Source: Azoarcus sp.
GTDB taxonomy: Bacteria > Pseudomonadota > Gammaproteobacteria > Burkholderiales > Rhodocyclaceae
Direction of reading: 5' to 3'
Assembly (NCBI GenBank): GCA_031285365.1
Contig: JAITWP010000151.1
Location: 1-6,373, forward strand
Length of the DNA stretch: 6,373 bases
The translations under genes were made by a program, and so were the position numbers. The notes beneath the pieces are model-generated. The model was not told the DNA's origin, searched no databases, and saw only the letters and a list, made by a program, of their open reading frames with translations. The number at the start of each line of letters is the position of its first letter. The stretch's first letter is position 1. Below, one piece after another: positions 1-5,270 of the stretch.

Positions 1-37
1 ACAGGCCCTCTCCCCACAAAATTTTTGCTGTTGTCAT
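1..37 (-). CDS. tssK: TssK, T6SS baseplate subunit (N-terminal fragment, cut by window edge)
   Basis: Reading leftward from the ATG at 37-35, the 12 complete codons give MTTAKILWGEGL before the window ends. KILWGEGL matches the start of TssK, whose N-terminus typically reads as a (K/V)(I/V)xW(S/G)EGxFLRPQHFQ-type motif. TssK is the trimeric baseplate component that links the TssF/TssG wedge to the TssL/TssM membrane complex in the cytoplasm. The start lies 23 nt after the tssJ stop on the same strand, with an AGAG-type ribosome site about 8 nt upstream, so tssJ and tssK are probably co-transcribed. Only the N-terminus is visible. The call rests on this short motif plus the T6SS context; the rest of the gene lies outside the window. 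Confidence 0.8.
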   Translation of the reverse strand, partial: MTTAKILWGEGL

Positions 38-60
38 ACTATGGTCTCTTTTATTGGCAT

Positions 61-693
61 CTAACTGTCACACTGGACACCGACCAACGACTGCACCGAT
101 GGCGGACTGATGTCGTTGATTAACCCCCCCTCGCTGGCAGTCAGGGCACAGGCGTGGGCGCCAACAATGATCCCGGATTTGAAGGAGCGCTTGGCGTCGA
201 AAGCGAGTTTCCAGCGTGACGCGAAAGGAGCGCGGAACATGCCGACGACCCCGATCGTCGTCGCCTCGCCCGGCACCTTGACGACCAGATCGTAGGACTG
301 TCCGGGGAGAGCAACGATTTCACGGATGGCTACCAGGTCTTCGCCCAACCCTTCTTTTTCGCTGTCGCTACTGGCTATCTGCGCATAGGTCAGTGTCCGC
401 AGGCGCTCCGGCGAACGGAGTACATAGACCTTCAATACCAGCGACAGCGGGCGGGTACTGTTAGTGGTGTTGAGCTGCTGGCCAGCATAAACCTTGATCG
501 ACAGATCGGTTGTTCGCTTGTTGGGGTCGCCGGCATCCGTCTTGATGACGCCTGCCGCCTCAAGTATCACGCCAAGCGCGGTACCGGCCACTTGCGCCCC
601 CGTTGACGCGCATCCGGACAACAGGATAAGGCAGGCGACACCGGTAGCTAAGGCAATTCTCAGTCCAACAAACGGCAGGCGAGAGAGATTCAT
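61..693 (-). CDS. tssJ: TssJ, T6SS outer-membrane lipoprotein
   Basis: This gene encodes 210 aa. It begins with a lipoprotein signal peptide: a basic N-terminus, a hydrophobic stretch at about residues 9-25, and lipobox LSGC with the acylated Cys at residue 28. Residue +2 is Ala, which predicts outer-membrane sorting. The mature part has the TssJ beta-sandwich pattern: a strand DLSIKVYAG, then LNTTNSTRPLSLVLKVYVL, a helix around the LTYAQIASSD segment, LGEDLVAIREIVALPGQ, and a closing strand region. TssJ sits in the periplasmic leaflet of the outer membrane and binds the C-terminal domain of TssM. It is divergent from the tssB operon and directly upstream of tssK. The ATG at 693 is preceded by CCAAAAA with no clear Shine-Dalgarno, but no other start would keep the signal peptide. 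The C-terminal tail is longer than in compact TssJ proteins and carries two Cys (about 182 and 208) that could form a disulfide. Confidence 0.9.
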   Translation of the reverse strand: MNLSRLPFVGLRIALATGVACLILLSGCASTGAQVAGTALGVILEAAGVIKTDAGDPNKRTTDLSIKVYAGQQLNTTNSTRPLSLVLKVYVLRSPERLRTLTYAQIASSDSEKEGLGEDLVAIREIVALPGQSYDLVVKVPGEATTIGVVGMFRAPFASRWKLAFDAKRSFKSGIIVGAHACALTASEGGLINDISPPSVQSLVGVQCDS

Positions 694-780
694 TTTTTGG
701 CAAAATCTTTAAAATTGTCAAAATTCAAAAATAATCTACAGTCAATCTGATTAGCCCAAAAAATAACAATAATATACGCA

Positions 781-812
781 TTGCAAGCACGGAGTTAGCA
801 ATATACTATACT
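781..812 (+). promoter_or_regulatory. Candidate sigma-70-type promoter for the tssB operon
   Basis: A TTGCAA -35-like hexamer at 781-786 is followed by two overlapping TATACT -10-like hexamers at 802-807 and 807-812. Spacers are 15 and 20 nt, and an intermediate TACTAT at 804-809 gives the ideal 17 nt. No element is a perfect consensus match. Transcription would start near 815-820, roughly 70 nt before the lipoprotein start codon. This is a by-eye prediction only. Confidence 0.3.
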
Positions 813-822
813 ATCCCATCTC

Positions 823-832
823 TGATCGATCA
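823..832. promoter_or_regulatory. Palindrome TGATCGATCA, possible operator
   Basis: A perfect 10-bp palindrome lies just downstream of the candidate -10 elements, inside the predicted untranslated leader of the tssB operon. Its position would suit a repressor site. A 10-mer palindrome can also arise by chance, and I do not recognise it as the site of a known regulator. Confidence 0.2.
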
Positions 833-890
833 ATTTATTGGTATTCTCCGACATACAGGAAAGAGGAGCATGCAAACTTCTGGAGTGACT

Positions 891-1505
891 ATGAGTAAGA
901 GCAAGTGGCTGATCCTTTCATTGATCGCCGGAATCTCCGTATTGAGTGGCTGCGCGTCAAACAAAGCGGCGTTGAGCCAAGAAGAGTTCATGCAAGTGCT
1001 GAGCCAATCCAACGCGAAAGTCGATACTTTGCTGGAGAAAGGCGAGAGCGACGAGGCGGTGACCGTTCTGGCTAATCTTGCGAAGTCGAACCCCGATCGC
1101 AAGGAGCCGTGGGAACGAATGGCAAAGATCCAGTTCGATTCTGGCAATTATGCCCAAGCGATCGTTTCGGCTGAAGAGGCGCTGCAACGCGATAGCGCCA
1201 ATCGAATGGCCAAGAGCATTCGTGTAGTTGCTGGCTTGCGTGTCGCCTCGCAGTCCTTGTCTGATCTGCGCAATGATGTTGAATTGAAAGGAAATGCCCG
1301 CACAGATGCGGCGAATCTTGCTGCAGTGATGCGAGAAACCTTGGGTGAGGATGTACTGGTGCCACCAGCCGAGCTGGAAGCACGCAAGAAGCGTGAGGCG
1401 GCTGCGGCCAGGGCGAAAGCCAAGGCTAACCACCACTCAGCGGCCTCGCCTCCGCCCCCCAAAGAAGAAGCAGGGTCTGGTAATCCGTTCAGCCAGTTGA
1501 AGTAA
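891..1505 (+). CDS. T6SS-associated TPR lipoprotein
   Basis: This encodes a 204-aa lipoprotein when started at the ATG at 891. That start has GGAG 5 nt upstream, whereas the in-frame ATG at 870 has GAGGAG only 1 nt away, too close to work well. The signal peptide is MSKSKW, a hydrophobic core and lipobox LSGC with Cys21; Ala at +2 predicts the outer membrane. Residues about 71-104 (KEPWERMAKIQFDSGNYAQA onward to QRDSAN) fit one 34-residue tetratricopeptide repeat, and residues 43-68 look like a preceding degenerate half-repeat. The tail is Ala/Lys/Glu-rich (ELEARKKREAAAARAKAKA), then Pro-rich, ending NPFSQLK. TPRs bind proteins, so it may be an accessory subunit at the outer membrane. Burkholderia T6SS-1 clusters have a lipoprotein gene at the same position upstream of tssB (called tagM, as I recall), but I cannot confirm homology, so no symbol is given. 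It is first in the tssB operon. Confidence 0.8.
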   Translation: MSKSKWLILSLIAGISVLSGCASNKAALSQEEFMQVLSQSNAKVDTLLEKGESDEAVTVLANLAKSNPDRKEPWERMAKIQFDSGNYAQAIVSAEEALQRDSANRMAKSIRVVAGLRVASQSLSDLRNDVELKGNARTDAANLAAVMRETLGEDVLVPPAELEARKKREAAAARAKAKANHHSAASPPPPKEEAGSGNPFSQLK

Positions 1506-1561
1506 GCAGTGGCAAAAAAGACTGCCTGTAACAGGTTTGGCAAATTATTCGGGAGAAGCTT

Positions 1562-2074
1562 GTGGCAAAGAAAGAAAGTGTTCAGAAACGCCTGCAGAAG
1601 GTTCGGCCGCCTCGCGTTCAGTTAACTTATGACGTGGAGATCGGCGAGGCAATCGAGGTCAAAGAGCTGCCATTCGTTACTGGGGTGCTCGGTGATTTTG
1701 CGGCGCAATCCAAACAACCTAAAGGCAAGTTGCGGGACCGCAAATTCGTCAATGTCGACATGGACAATTTTGATGACGTTATGGAAGGGATGGCGCCACG
1801 GGCCGCATTTCGTGTCAAGAACAGGTTGAGCGCGGAAGGCGGGGAAATGGCTGTCGATCTCGAATTCAAGAAATTCGAGGATTTCCGTCCTGAATCAGTC
1901 GTTCAGCAAGTCGAACCGTTACGCAAGTTGCTTGAAGCCCGTTCCAAACTGGCGGATTTGCGTAACAAGCTGGCTGGCAACGAAAAGCTCGAAGATCTCC
2001 TCAATGAGGTGCTGAACAATACCGAACAATTGAGCCATCTTGGCGGCAAGGATCAAGGAGGGGATTCGGCATGA
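1562..2074 (+). CDS. tssB: TssB (VipA), small subunit of the T6SS contractile sheath
   Basis: This encodes 170 aa, the usual size for TssB/VipA. The protein pairs with TssC to build the cytoplasmic sheath whose contraction drives the Hcp tube outward. Diagnostic segments are KVRPPRVQLTYDVE (residues 13-26), LPFVTGVLGDFAAQS (36-50), LRDRKFVNVDMDNFDDVM (57-74), and a C-terminal helical part containing FEDFRPESVVQQVEPLRKLL and a Leu-rich helix near 130-150. The start is GTG at 1562, with GGGAG 6 nt upstream, which gives the typical MAKKESVQKRLQKV N-terminus. Its stop overlaps the tssC start as ATGA, so the two subunits are translationally coupled. It lies 56 nt after the TPR lipoprotein gene. 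Confidence 0.97.
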   Translation: MAKKESVQKRLQKVRPPRVQLTYDVEIGEAIEVKELPFVTGVLGDFAAQSKQPKGKLRDRKFVNVDMDNFDDVMEGMAPRAAFRVKNRLSAEGGEMAVDLEFKKFEDFRPESVVQQVEPLRKLLEARSKLADLRNKLAGNEKLEDLLNEVLNNTEQLSHLGGKDQGGDSA

Positions 2075-3558
2075 AAATGCAACAGACTGCTGCGGCCGTC
2101 GAGAGTGCCGCCACATCCCAGACGGGGTTGCTCGACCAGATTATCGAGGAAAGCCGGGTCGCCCAGTCCGATCAGGAGAAGGACAGGGCACGGGACATCA
2201 TCTCAGAGCTGGTCAGCCAAGCGCTGGAAGGTAAAGTAATCGTTTCCGACAACCTGGCGGCTTCGCTTGATGCGCGGGTGGCTGAACTGGATCGTCTGAT
2301 TTCCGAGCAACTAAGCGAAATAATGCACGCTACTGAGTTTCAGTCTCTGGAAAGCGCCTGGACTGGTCTGCATTACCTGTGCAAGCAGACCTCCACCGGG
2401 CCTCAGTTGAAAATCAAGCTGTTTAATGCTGACAAGCGGGAACTGGTCAAGGATTTCAAGTCGGCTATCGATTTTGACCAGAGCGCGCTGTTCAAGAAGG
2501 TTTACGAAGAGGAGTTTGGCACTTTCGGCGGTGCGCCGTTTGGCGCCCTGATCGGTCAGTTTTCCCTGACCCGTCAGCCCGAAGACATGTACTTCATCGA
2601 GCAGATGTCGCACATCGCCGCAGCAGCCCATTCGCCGTTCGTGACCGGCGCAGCGCCGCAGTTGTTTGGCTTGGAAAGCTATACCGATCTTGGCAAGCCG
2701 CGCGATATGGGCAAGGTGTTCGACACGATCGAATACGCCAAATGGAAATCCTTCCGCGAGTCCGAGGATTCGCGCTATGTCGGCTTGGCGCTGCCTCGCT
2801 TCCTGGGGCGTTTGCCCTACAACCCGGTTGATGGCGAAGTCACTGAAGGGTTCAATTTCGTTGAGGAAGTAGACGGTACGGATCATGACAAATACCTGTG
2901 GTGCAACGCGGCTTTCGCCTTTGCCGTCCGGCTGACGCAGGCTTTCGAGAATTACGGCTGGTGCGCTGCGATTCGCGGCGTCGAAGGTGGCGGGCTGGTC
3001 GAAGATCTACCCACTCACACCTTCCGTACTGACGATGGCGAAGTGGCGCTCAAGTGTCCGACCGAAATCTCGATTACCGACCGGCGCGAGAAAGAATTGA
3101 GCGACCTTGGCTTCATTCCCTTGGTGCACTGCAAGAATACAGATTACGCCGCTTTCTTTGGCGCCCAGTCGACGCAGAAGGCGAAAAAATACGACACCGA
3201 TTCGGCCAACGCCAATGCTTCGTTGTCGGCGCAGTTGCAGTACATTTTTGCCGTGTCGCGTATTGCCCATTATATGAAGGCCATGATGCGCGACAAGATC
3301 GGCAGTTTTGCCTCGGCCGCCAACGTGCAGACCCATCTGCAACGCTGGATTGACCAATACGTGACGGCTGACGATTCAGCCTCACAGGAGACCAAGGCGC
3401 AGTTTCCGCTACGCGAGGCCTCCATCGAAGTCAGCGAAGTACCCGGTCGCCCCGGGGTTTATCGGGCGGTGTCGTTCATCCGGCCGCACTTCCAGCTTGA
3501 CGAGCTCTCGGTATCCCTGCGTCTGGTGGCTGAATTGCCCCAGTCCAGCCGGAGCTGA
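2071..3558 (+). CDS. tssC: TssC (VipB), large subunit of the T6SS contractile sheath
   Basis: This encodes 495 aa, the normal length for TssC/VipB, and the protein forms the bulk of the sheath with TssB. Recognisable stretches are FQSLESAWTGLHYL (residues 90-103), FGGAPFGALIGQF (152-164), LPYNPVDGE (near 250), KYLWCNAAFAFAVRLT (274-289), IRGVEGGGLVEDLPTH (301-316), the CPTEISITDRREKELSDLGF segment (near 330-350), and the closing HFQLDELSVSLRLVAELP. The N-terminal part includes the segment recognised by ClpV in related sheaths; a clpV gene is expected outside the window. AAGGAGG lies 9 nt upstream of the ATG at 2071. A second in-frame ATG at 2077 is possible but would change the protein by only two residues. 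It overlaps tssB by 4 nt and is followed 36 nt later by hcp. Confidence 0.98.
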   Translation: MKMQQTAAAVESAATSQTGLLDQIIEESRVAQSDQEKDRARDIISELVSQALEGKVIVSDNLAASLDARVAELDRLISEQLSEIMHATEFQSLESAWTGLHYLCKQTSTGPQLKIKLFNADKRELVKDFKSAIDFDQSALFKKVYEEEFGTFGGAPFGALIGQFSLTRQPEDMYFIEQMSHIAAAAHSPFVTGAAPQLFGLESYTDLGKPRDMGKVFDTIEYAKWKSFRESEDSRYVGLALPRFLGRLPYNPVDGEVTEGFNFVEEVDGTDHDKYLWCNAAFAFAVRLTQAFENYGWCAAIRGVEGGGLVEDLPTHTFRTDDGEVALKCPTEISITDRREKELSDLGFIPLVHCKNTDYAAFFGAQSTQKAKKYDTDSANANASLSAQLQYIFAVSRIAHYMKAMMRDKIGSFASAANVQTHLQRWIDQYVTADDSASQETKAQFPLREASIEVSEVPGRPGVYRAVSFIRPHFQLDELSVSLRLVAELPQSSRS

Positions 3559-3594
3559 TGTTTTCAACCCGTGATAACAAGGAGATCGTAGCAA

Positions 3595-4131
3595 ATGAAA
3601 GATATTTATGTTGAATTCAAAGGGAGCGACATCAAAGGAGATTCCCGCGATGCCAAGCACAAGGACACAGTCGAGGTTTCCAGCTGGAGTCATACGATGC
3701 ACCAGCCGAAATCGGCGACGGCATCCAGCGCCGGCGGGCATACCGCCGAGCGTGTCGAGCATGGAGAAATGCTGTTCACCAAGGACATTGATGGCTCCAG
3801 TCCGAAGCTCTATCAGGCCTGTTCTTCTGGCGTGGTGATTAGCGATGTCATCATCTACTTCTATCGCGCTTTCGGCGGCAAGAACACGACCGGCAATCCG
3901 TCGGCAACACAGAGCCGTCACCAGTACATGAAGATTGAACTGAAAAACGCTATCGTAGCTTCGGTTTCGCCTTCCGTCCAAAATGAGGGAATCCCCACGG
4001 AAACCTTCTCGCTCAAGTACTCGGCGGTCAAGTGGACTTATGATGAGATGAACATCGACGGCAGCAAGTCTGGCAAGGTCAATATCCAAGGTGCCTGGAA
4101 CTTGGCCAAGAACACGCCGAACCTGACCTAA
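3595..4131 (+). CDS. hcp: Hcp (TssD), T6SS inner tube protein
   Basis: This encodes 178 aa, slightly longer than many Hcp proteins (about 160-172). Hcp forms hexameric rings that stack into the secreted tube; the lumen can carry small effectors. Family hallmarks are the N-terminal strand DIYVEFKG followed by IKGDS, then HGEMLFTKDIDGSSPKLYQA, VVISDVIIYFYRA, YMKIELKNAIVASVSPS, and ETFSLKYSAVKWTYDEM near the C-terminus. There is no signal peptide, as expected. AAGGAG lies 10 nt before the ATG. It lies 36 nt after tssC and is followed by a strong hairpin, which would let hcp accumulate above the downstream baseplate genes, in keeping with the many copies needed per tube. The nearby small M23 peptidase is a candidate cargo. 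Confidence 0.97.
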   Translation: MKDIYVEFKGSDIKGDSRDAKHKDTVEVSSWSHTMHQPKSATASSAGGHTAERVEHGEMLFTKDIDGSSPKLYQACSSGVVISDVIIYFYRAFGGKNTTGNPSATQSRHQYMKIELKNAIVASVSPSVQNEGIPTETFSLKYSAVKWTYDEMNIDGSKSGKVNIQGAWNLAKNTPNLT

Positions 4132-4152
4132 GTCGACGGCGGTATCGTCTGA

Positions 4153-4190
4153 AAAAACGGCGGAAACAAACCCCTGTTTCCGCCGTTTTT
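4153..4190 (+). terminator. Strong intrinsic terminator or attenuator between hcp and tssE
   Basis: Bases 4153-4168 and 4175-4190 form a perfect 16-bp inverted repeat with the GC-rich core CGGCGG/CCGCCG, a 6-nt AACCCC loop, and A/T-rich ends that give a run of five T on the 3' side. This is a classic Rho-independent terminator shape, and the A-run on the 5' arm makes it potentially bidirectional. It begins 21 nt after the hcp stop and ends 4 nt before the tssE ATG. Because tssE and the following genes have no obvious separate promoter, partial read-through is likely, which would set a high hcp to tssE ratio. Confidence 0.85.
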
Positions 4191-4194
4191 GTTT

Positions 4195-4674
4195 ATGAAC
4201 AAGGGCTTTGAACCCTCTCTTTTCGACAAATTGTTCAACGACCTGCCCGTTGGGCCGGCCCGTTGGCGTTTGTCGCTCGAACAATTGAAAGACTCGGTCG
4301 CCCGGGATCTTGAGGCCCTGCTGAACACCCGTGTCGTCTTTGATGAAGAGCATCAGCAGGCGTTTCCGTTGGCAGCCCGTTCGGTCGCCGGATTCGGTCT
4401 GATCGATTTTGCCGGACTTAGCCTTGCCAGCGTGCACGACCGCCGCCGCATCTGTGCCGCCATCGCCGATGCCATCGCGGCGCACGAGCCACGTTTGCGC
4501 GATGTTTCGGTTGAAATTGAACTGCATCGCAAGACGGTGAATGCCTTGAATTTCTCGATCAGCGCCGTGTTGGTTGTTCGTCCAACGCAGGAACCAGTGA
4601 CTTTCGATGCGCTGCTACAGCCGACCAGCCTGCAATATTCTGTTAACCGGCAGCGCGTACGGGCGGGTGCATGA
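4195..4674 (+). CDS. tssE: TssE, gp25-like T6SS baseplate protein
   Basis: This encodes 159 aa from the ATG at 4195. TssE is the gp25/lysozyme-like (non-catalytic) wedge protein of the baseplate, which works with TssF and TssG to start sheath assembly in the cytoplasm. Family features are FEPSLFDKLF (residues 5-14), SVARDLEALLNTR (34-46), SVAGFGLIDFAGLS (63-76), and the conserved EPRL motif of gp25 proteins at 98-101, then DVSVEIEL. The ATG has no Shine-Dalgarno because the terminator stem occupies 4153-4190. A TTG at 4189 adds two codons but lies inside the stem, so it is less likely. Translation may depend on coupling, on a leaderless-like mode, or on melting of the hairpin. The stop TGA overlaps an ATG (4671), but that frame is short and unlikely to be used. 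Confidence 0.93.
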   Translation: MNKGFEPSLFDKLFNDLPVGPARWRLSLEQLKDSVARDLEALLNTRVVFDEEHQQAFPLAARSVAGFGLIDFAGLSLASVHDRRRICAAIADAIAAHEPRLRDVSVEIELHRKTVNALNFSISAVLVVRPTQEPVTFDALLQPTSLQYSVNRQRVRAGA

Positions 4675-4720
4675 AGGAAAGTCACAACACAATTCATTTT
4701 TTATGGGTATGGAGGTTTTC

Positions 4721-5266
4721 ATGGCAGGACTATCTTGGCCGCTGGAGATCAACCGGATTCGCGGCGCAATAACGAACAATGCTTATGGCATGGTGCGTAA
4801 TGGCGGCGCAAAACCGCATCAGGGGTGGGACCTGGAGGCTGCGCCGGGAACGCCGTGCTATGCGATTGCGGATGGAAAGATCGTGTGGGCGAACGATCTC
4901 GGCAACTTCGGCCTTACAGTCATACTGGAGTTTCAACACCGGGGCCGCACACTCTACGCAAGCTATGCGCATCTGATGTCTCACTATGTTTATCGGGAAA
5001 AACAGGTTACACGCGGCGACATGCTTGGTCGGACGGGGCAATCGGGCAATGCCACGGGGCAGCCACGGCGTGAAGCGCATCTGCACTTTGGCATTCACAC
5101 GATAGAACGCCCACTCAAATGGCCGACGGGATGGGTCGATCCGGCGCAACTCTATGGCGTCACGCCGATCAATAGCGTTTTCATCGAGCGCTTCGACCAA
5201 AGCCTCAAGGTCAGGGGCGCCGCCGGTCTGCTAGTGCCCGGCGTCAACGTGCGGGAACGGGAGTAG
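4721..5266 (+). CDS. M23-family zinc metallopeptidase, putative T6SS peptidoglycan-degrading effector
   Basis: This encodes 181 aa from the ATG at 4721, chosen because GGAGG lies 5 nt upstream; in-frame ATGs at 4703 and 4709 are weaker. Nearly the whole protein is an M23 (LytM/lysostaphin-type) domain. His33 and Asp37 in HQGWD and His122 in HLHF fit the zinc ligands, and His84 (YAHL) and His120 fit the catalytic histidines. The core motifs APGTPCYAIADGKIV, GDMLGRTGQSGNATG and WVDPAQLYG surround them. M23 enzymes cut peptide cross-links of peptidoglycan. There is no signal peptide, membrane segment or LysM domain, so the enzyme could reach the periplasm of a target cell only through a secretion machine; its position between tssE and tssF points to the T6SS. 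About 36 residues follow the catalytic core and are not explained by it. The next gene, 4 nt away, is a likely immunity gene. The M23 assignment is firm; the effector role is inference. Confidence 0.87.
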   Translation: MAGLSWPLEINRIRGAITNNAYGMVRNGGAKPHQGWDLEAAPGTPCYAIADGKIVWANDLGNFGLTVILEFQHRGRTLYASYAHLMSHYVYREKQVTRGDMLGRTGQSGNATGQPRREAHLHFGIHTIERPLKWPTGWVDPAQLYGVTPINSVFIERFDQSLKVRGAAGLLVPGVNVRERE

Positions 5267-5270
5267 GCCC

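Larger units (their letters stand above)
694..890. promoter_or_regulatory. AT-rich divergent intergenic region between tssJ-tssK and the tssB operon
   Basis: About 197 bp separate the tssJ start (693) from the preferred start of the lipoprotein gene (891). The stretch is clearly more AT-rich than the flanking genes and must hold the promoters for both divergent T6SS transcription units. On the minus strand a perfect TTGACA occurs at 721-716, but no good -10 lies at the right distance before the tssJ start. I see no convincing sigma-54 (GG-N10-GC) site on either strand. No small gene is evident here. Confidence 0.6.

Noticed and set aside
1506..1540. Small hairpins (GCAGT/ACTGC and CCTGT/ACAGG) between the TPR lipoprotein gene and tssB
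   Set aside because: Stems are only about 5 bp with no strong T-run, too weak to call a terminator.
957..1543. Two long minus-strand frames opposite the TPR lipoprotein gene
   Set aside because: They are antisense shadows; the plus-strand frame has a signal peptide, TPR pattern and ribosome site.
1509..1575. Resemblance between GTGGCAAAAAAGA (1509) and the tssB start GTGGCAAAGAAAGA (1562)
   Set aside because: It is a short A-rich match in a different frame; the 1562 start has the ribosome site and the conserved TssB N-terminus. Chance is the simplest explanation.
2311..2886. A 191-codon minus-strand frame inside tssC
   Set aside because: It is antisense to a conserved TssC region, with no ribosome site or recognisable domain.
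4252..4261. GGGCCGGCCC palindrome in tssE
   Set aside because: It is a GC-rich palindrome inside a conserved coding segment, with no reason to assign a regulatory role.
3409..4527. A 372-codon open frame on the minus strand across the end of tssC, hcp and the start of tssE
   Set aside because: It lies antisense to three clearly recognised T6SS genes, runs through the terminator hairpin, and its translation shows no family-like pattern; it is a shadow of the coding strand.
4607..4720. Longer N-terminus for the M23 peptidase, starting inside tssE
   Set aside because: It would overlap tssE by 68 nt, has no good ribosome site, and the extra residues do not resemble an M23 N-terminus or a signal peptide; the ATG at 4721 has GGAGG at 5 nt.
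4671..4772. Short frame starting at the ATGA overlap with the tssE stop
   Set aside because: It has only 33 codons before a stop, and most of it overlaps the peptidase gene in another frame without any known similarity.
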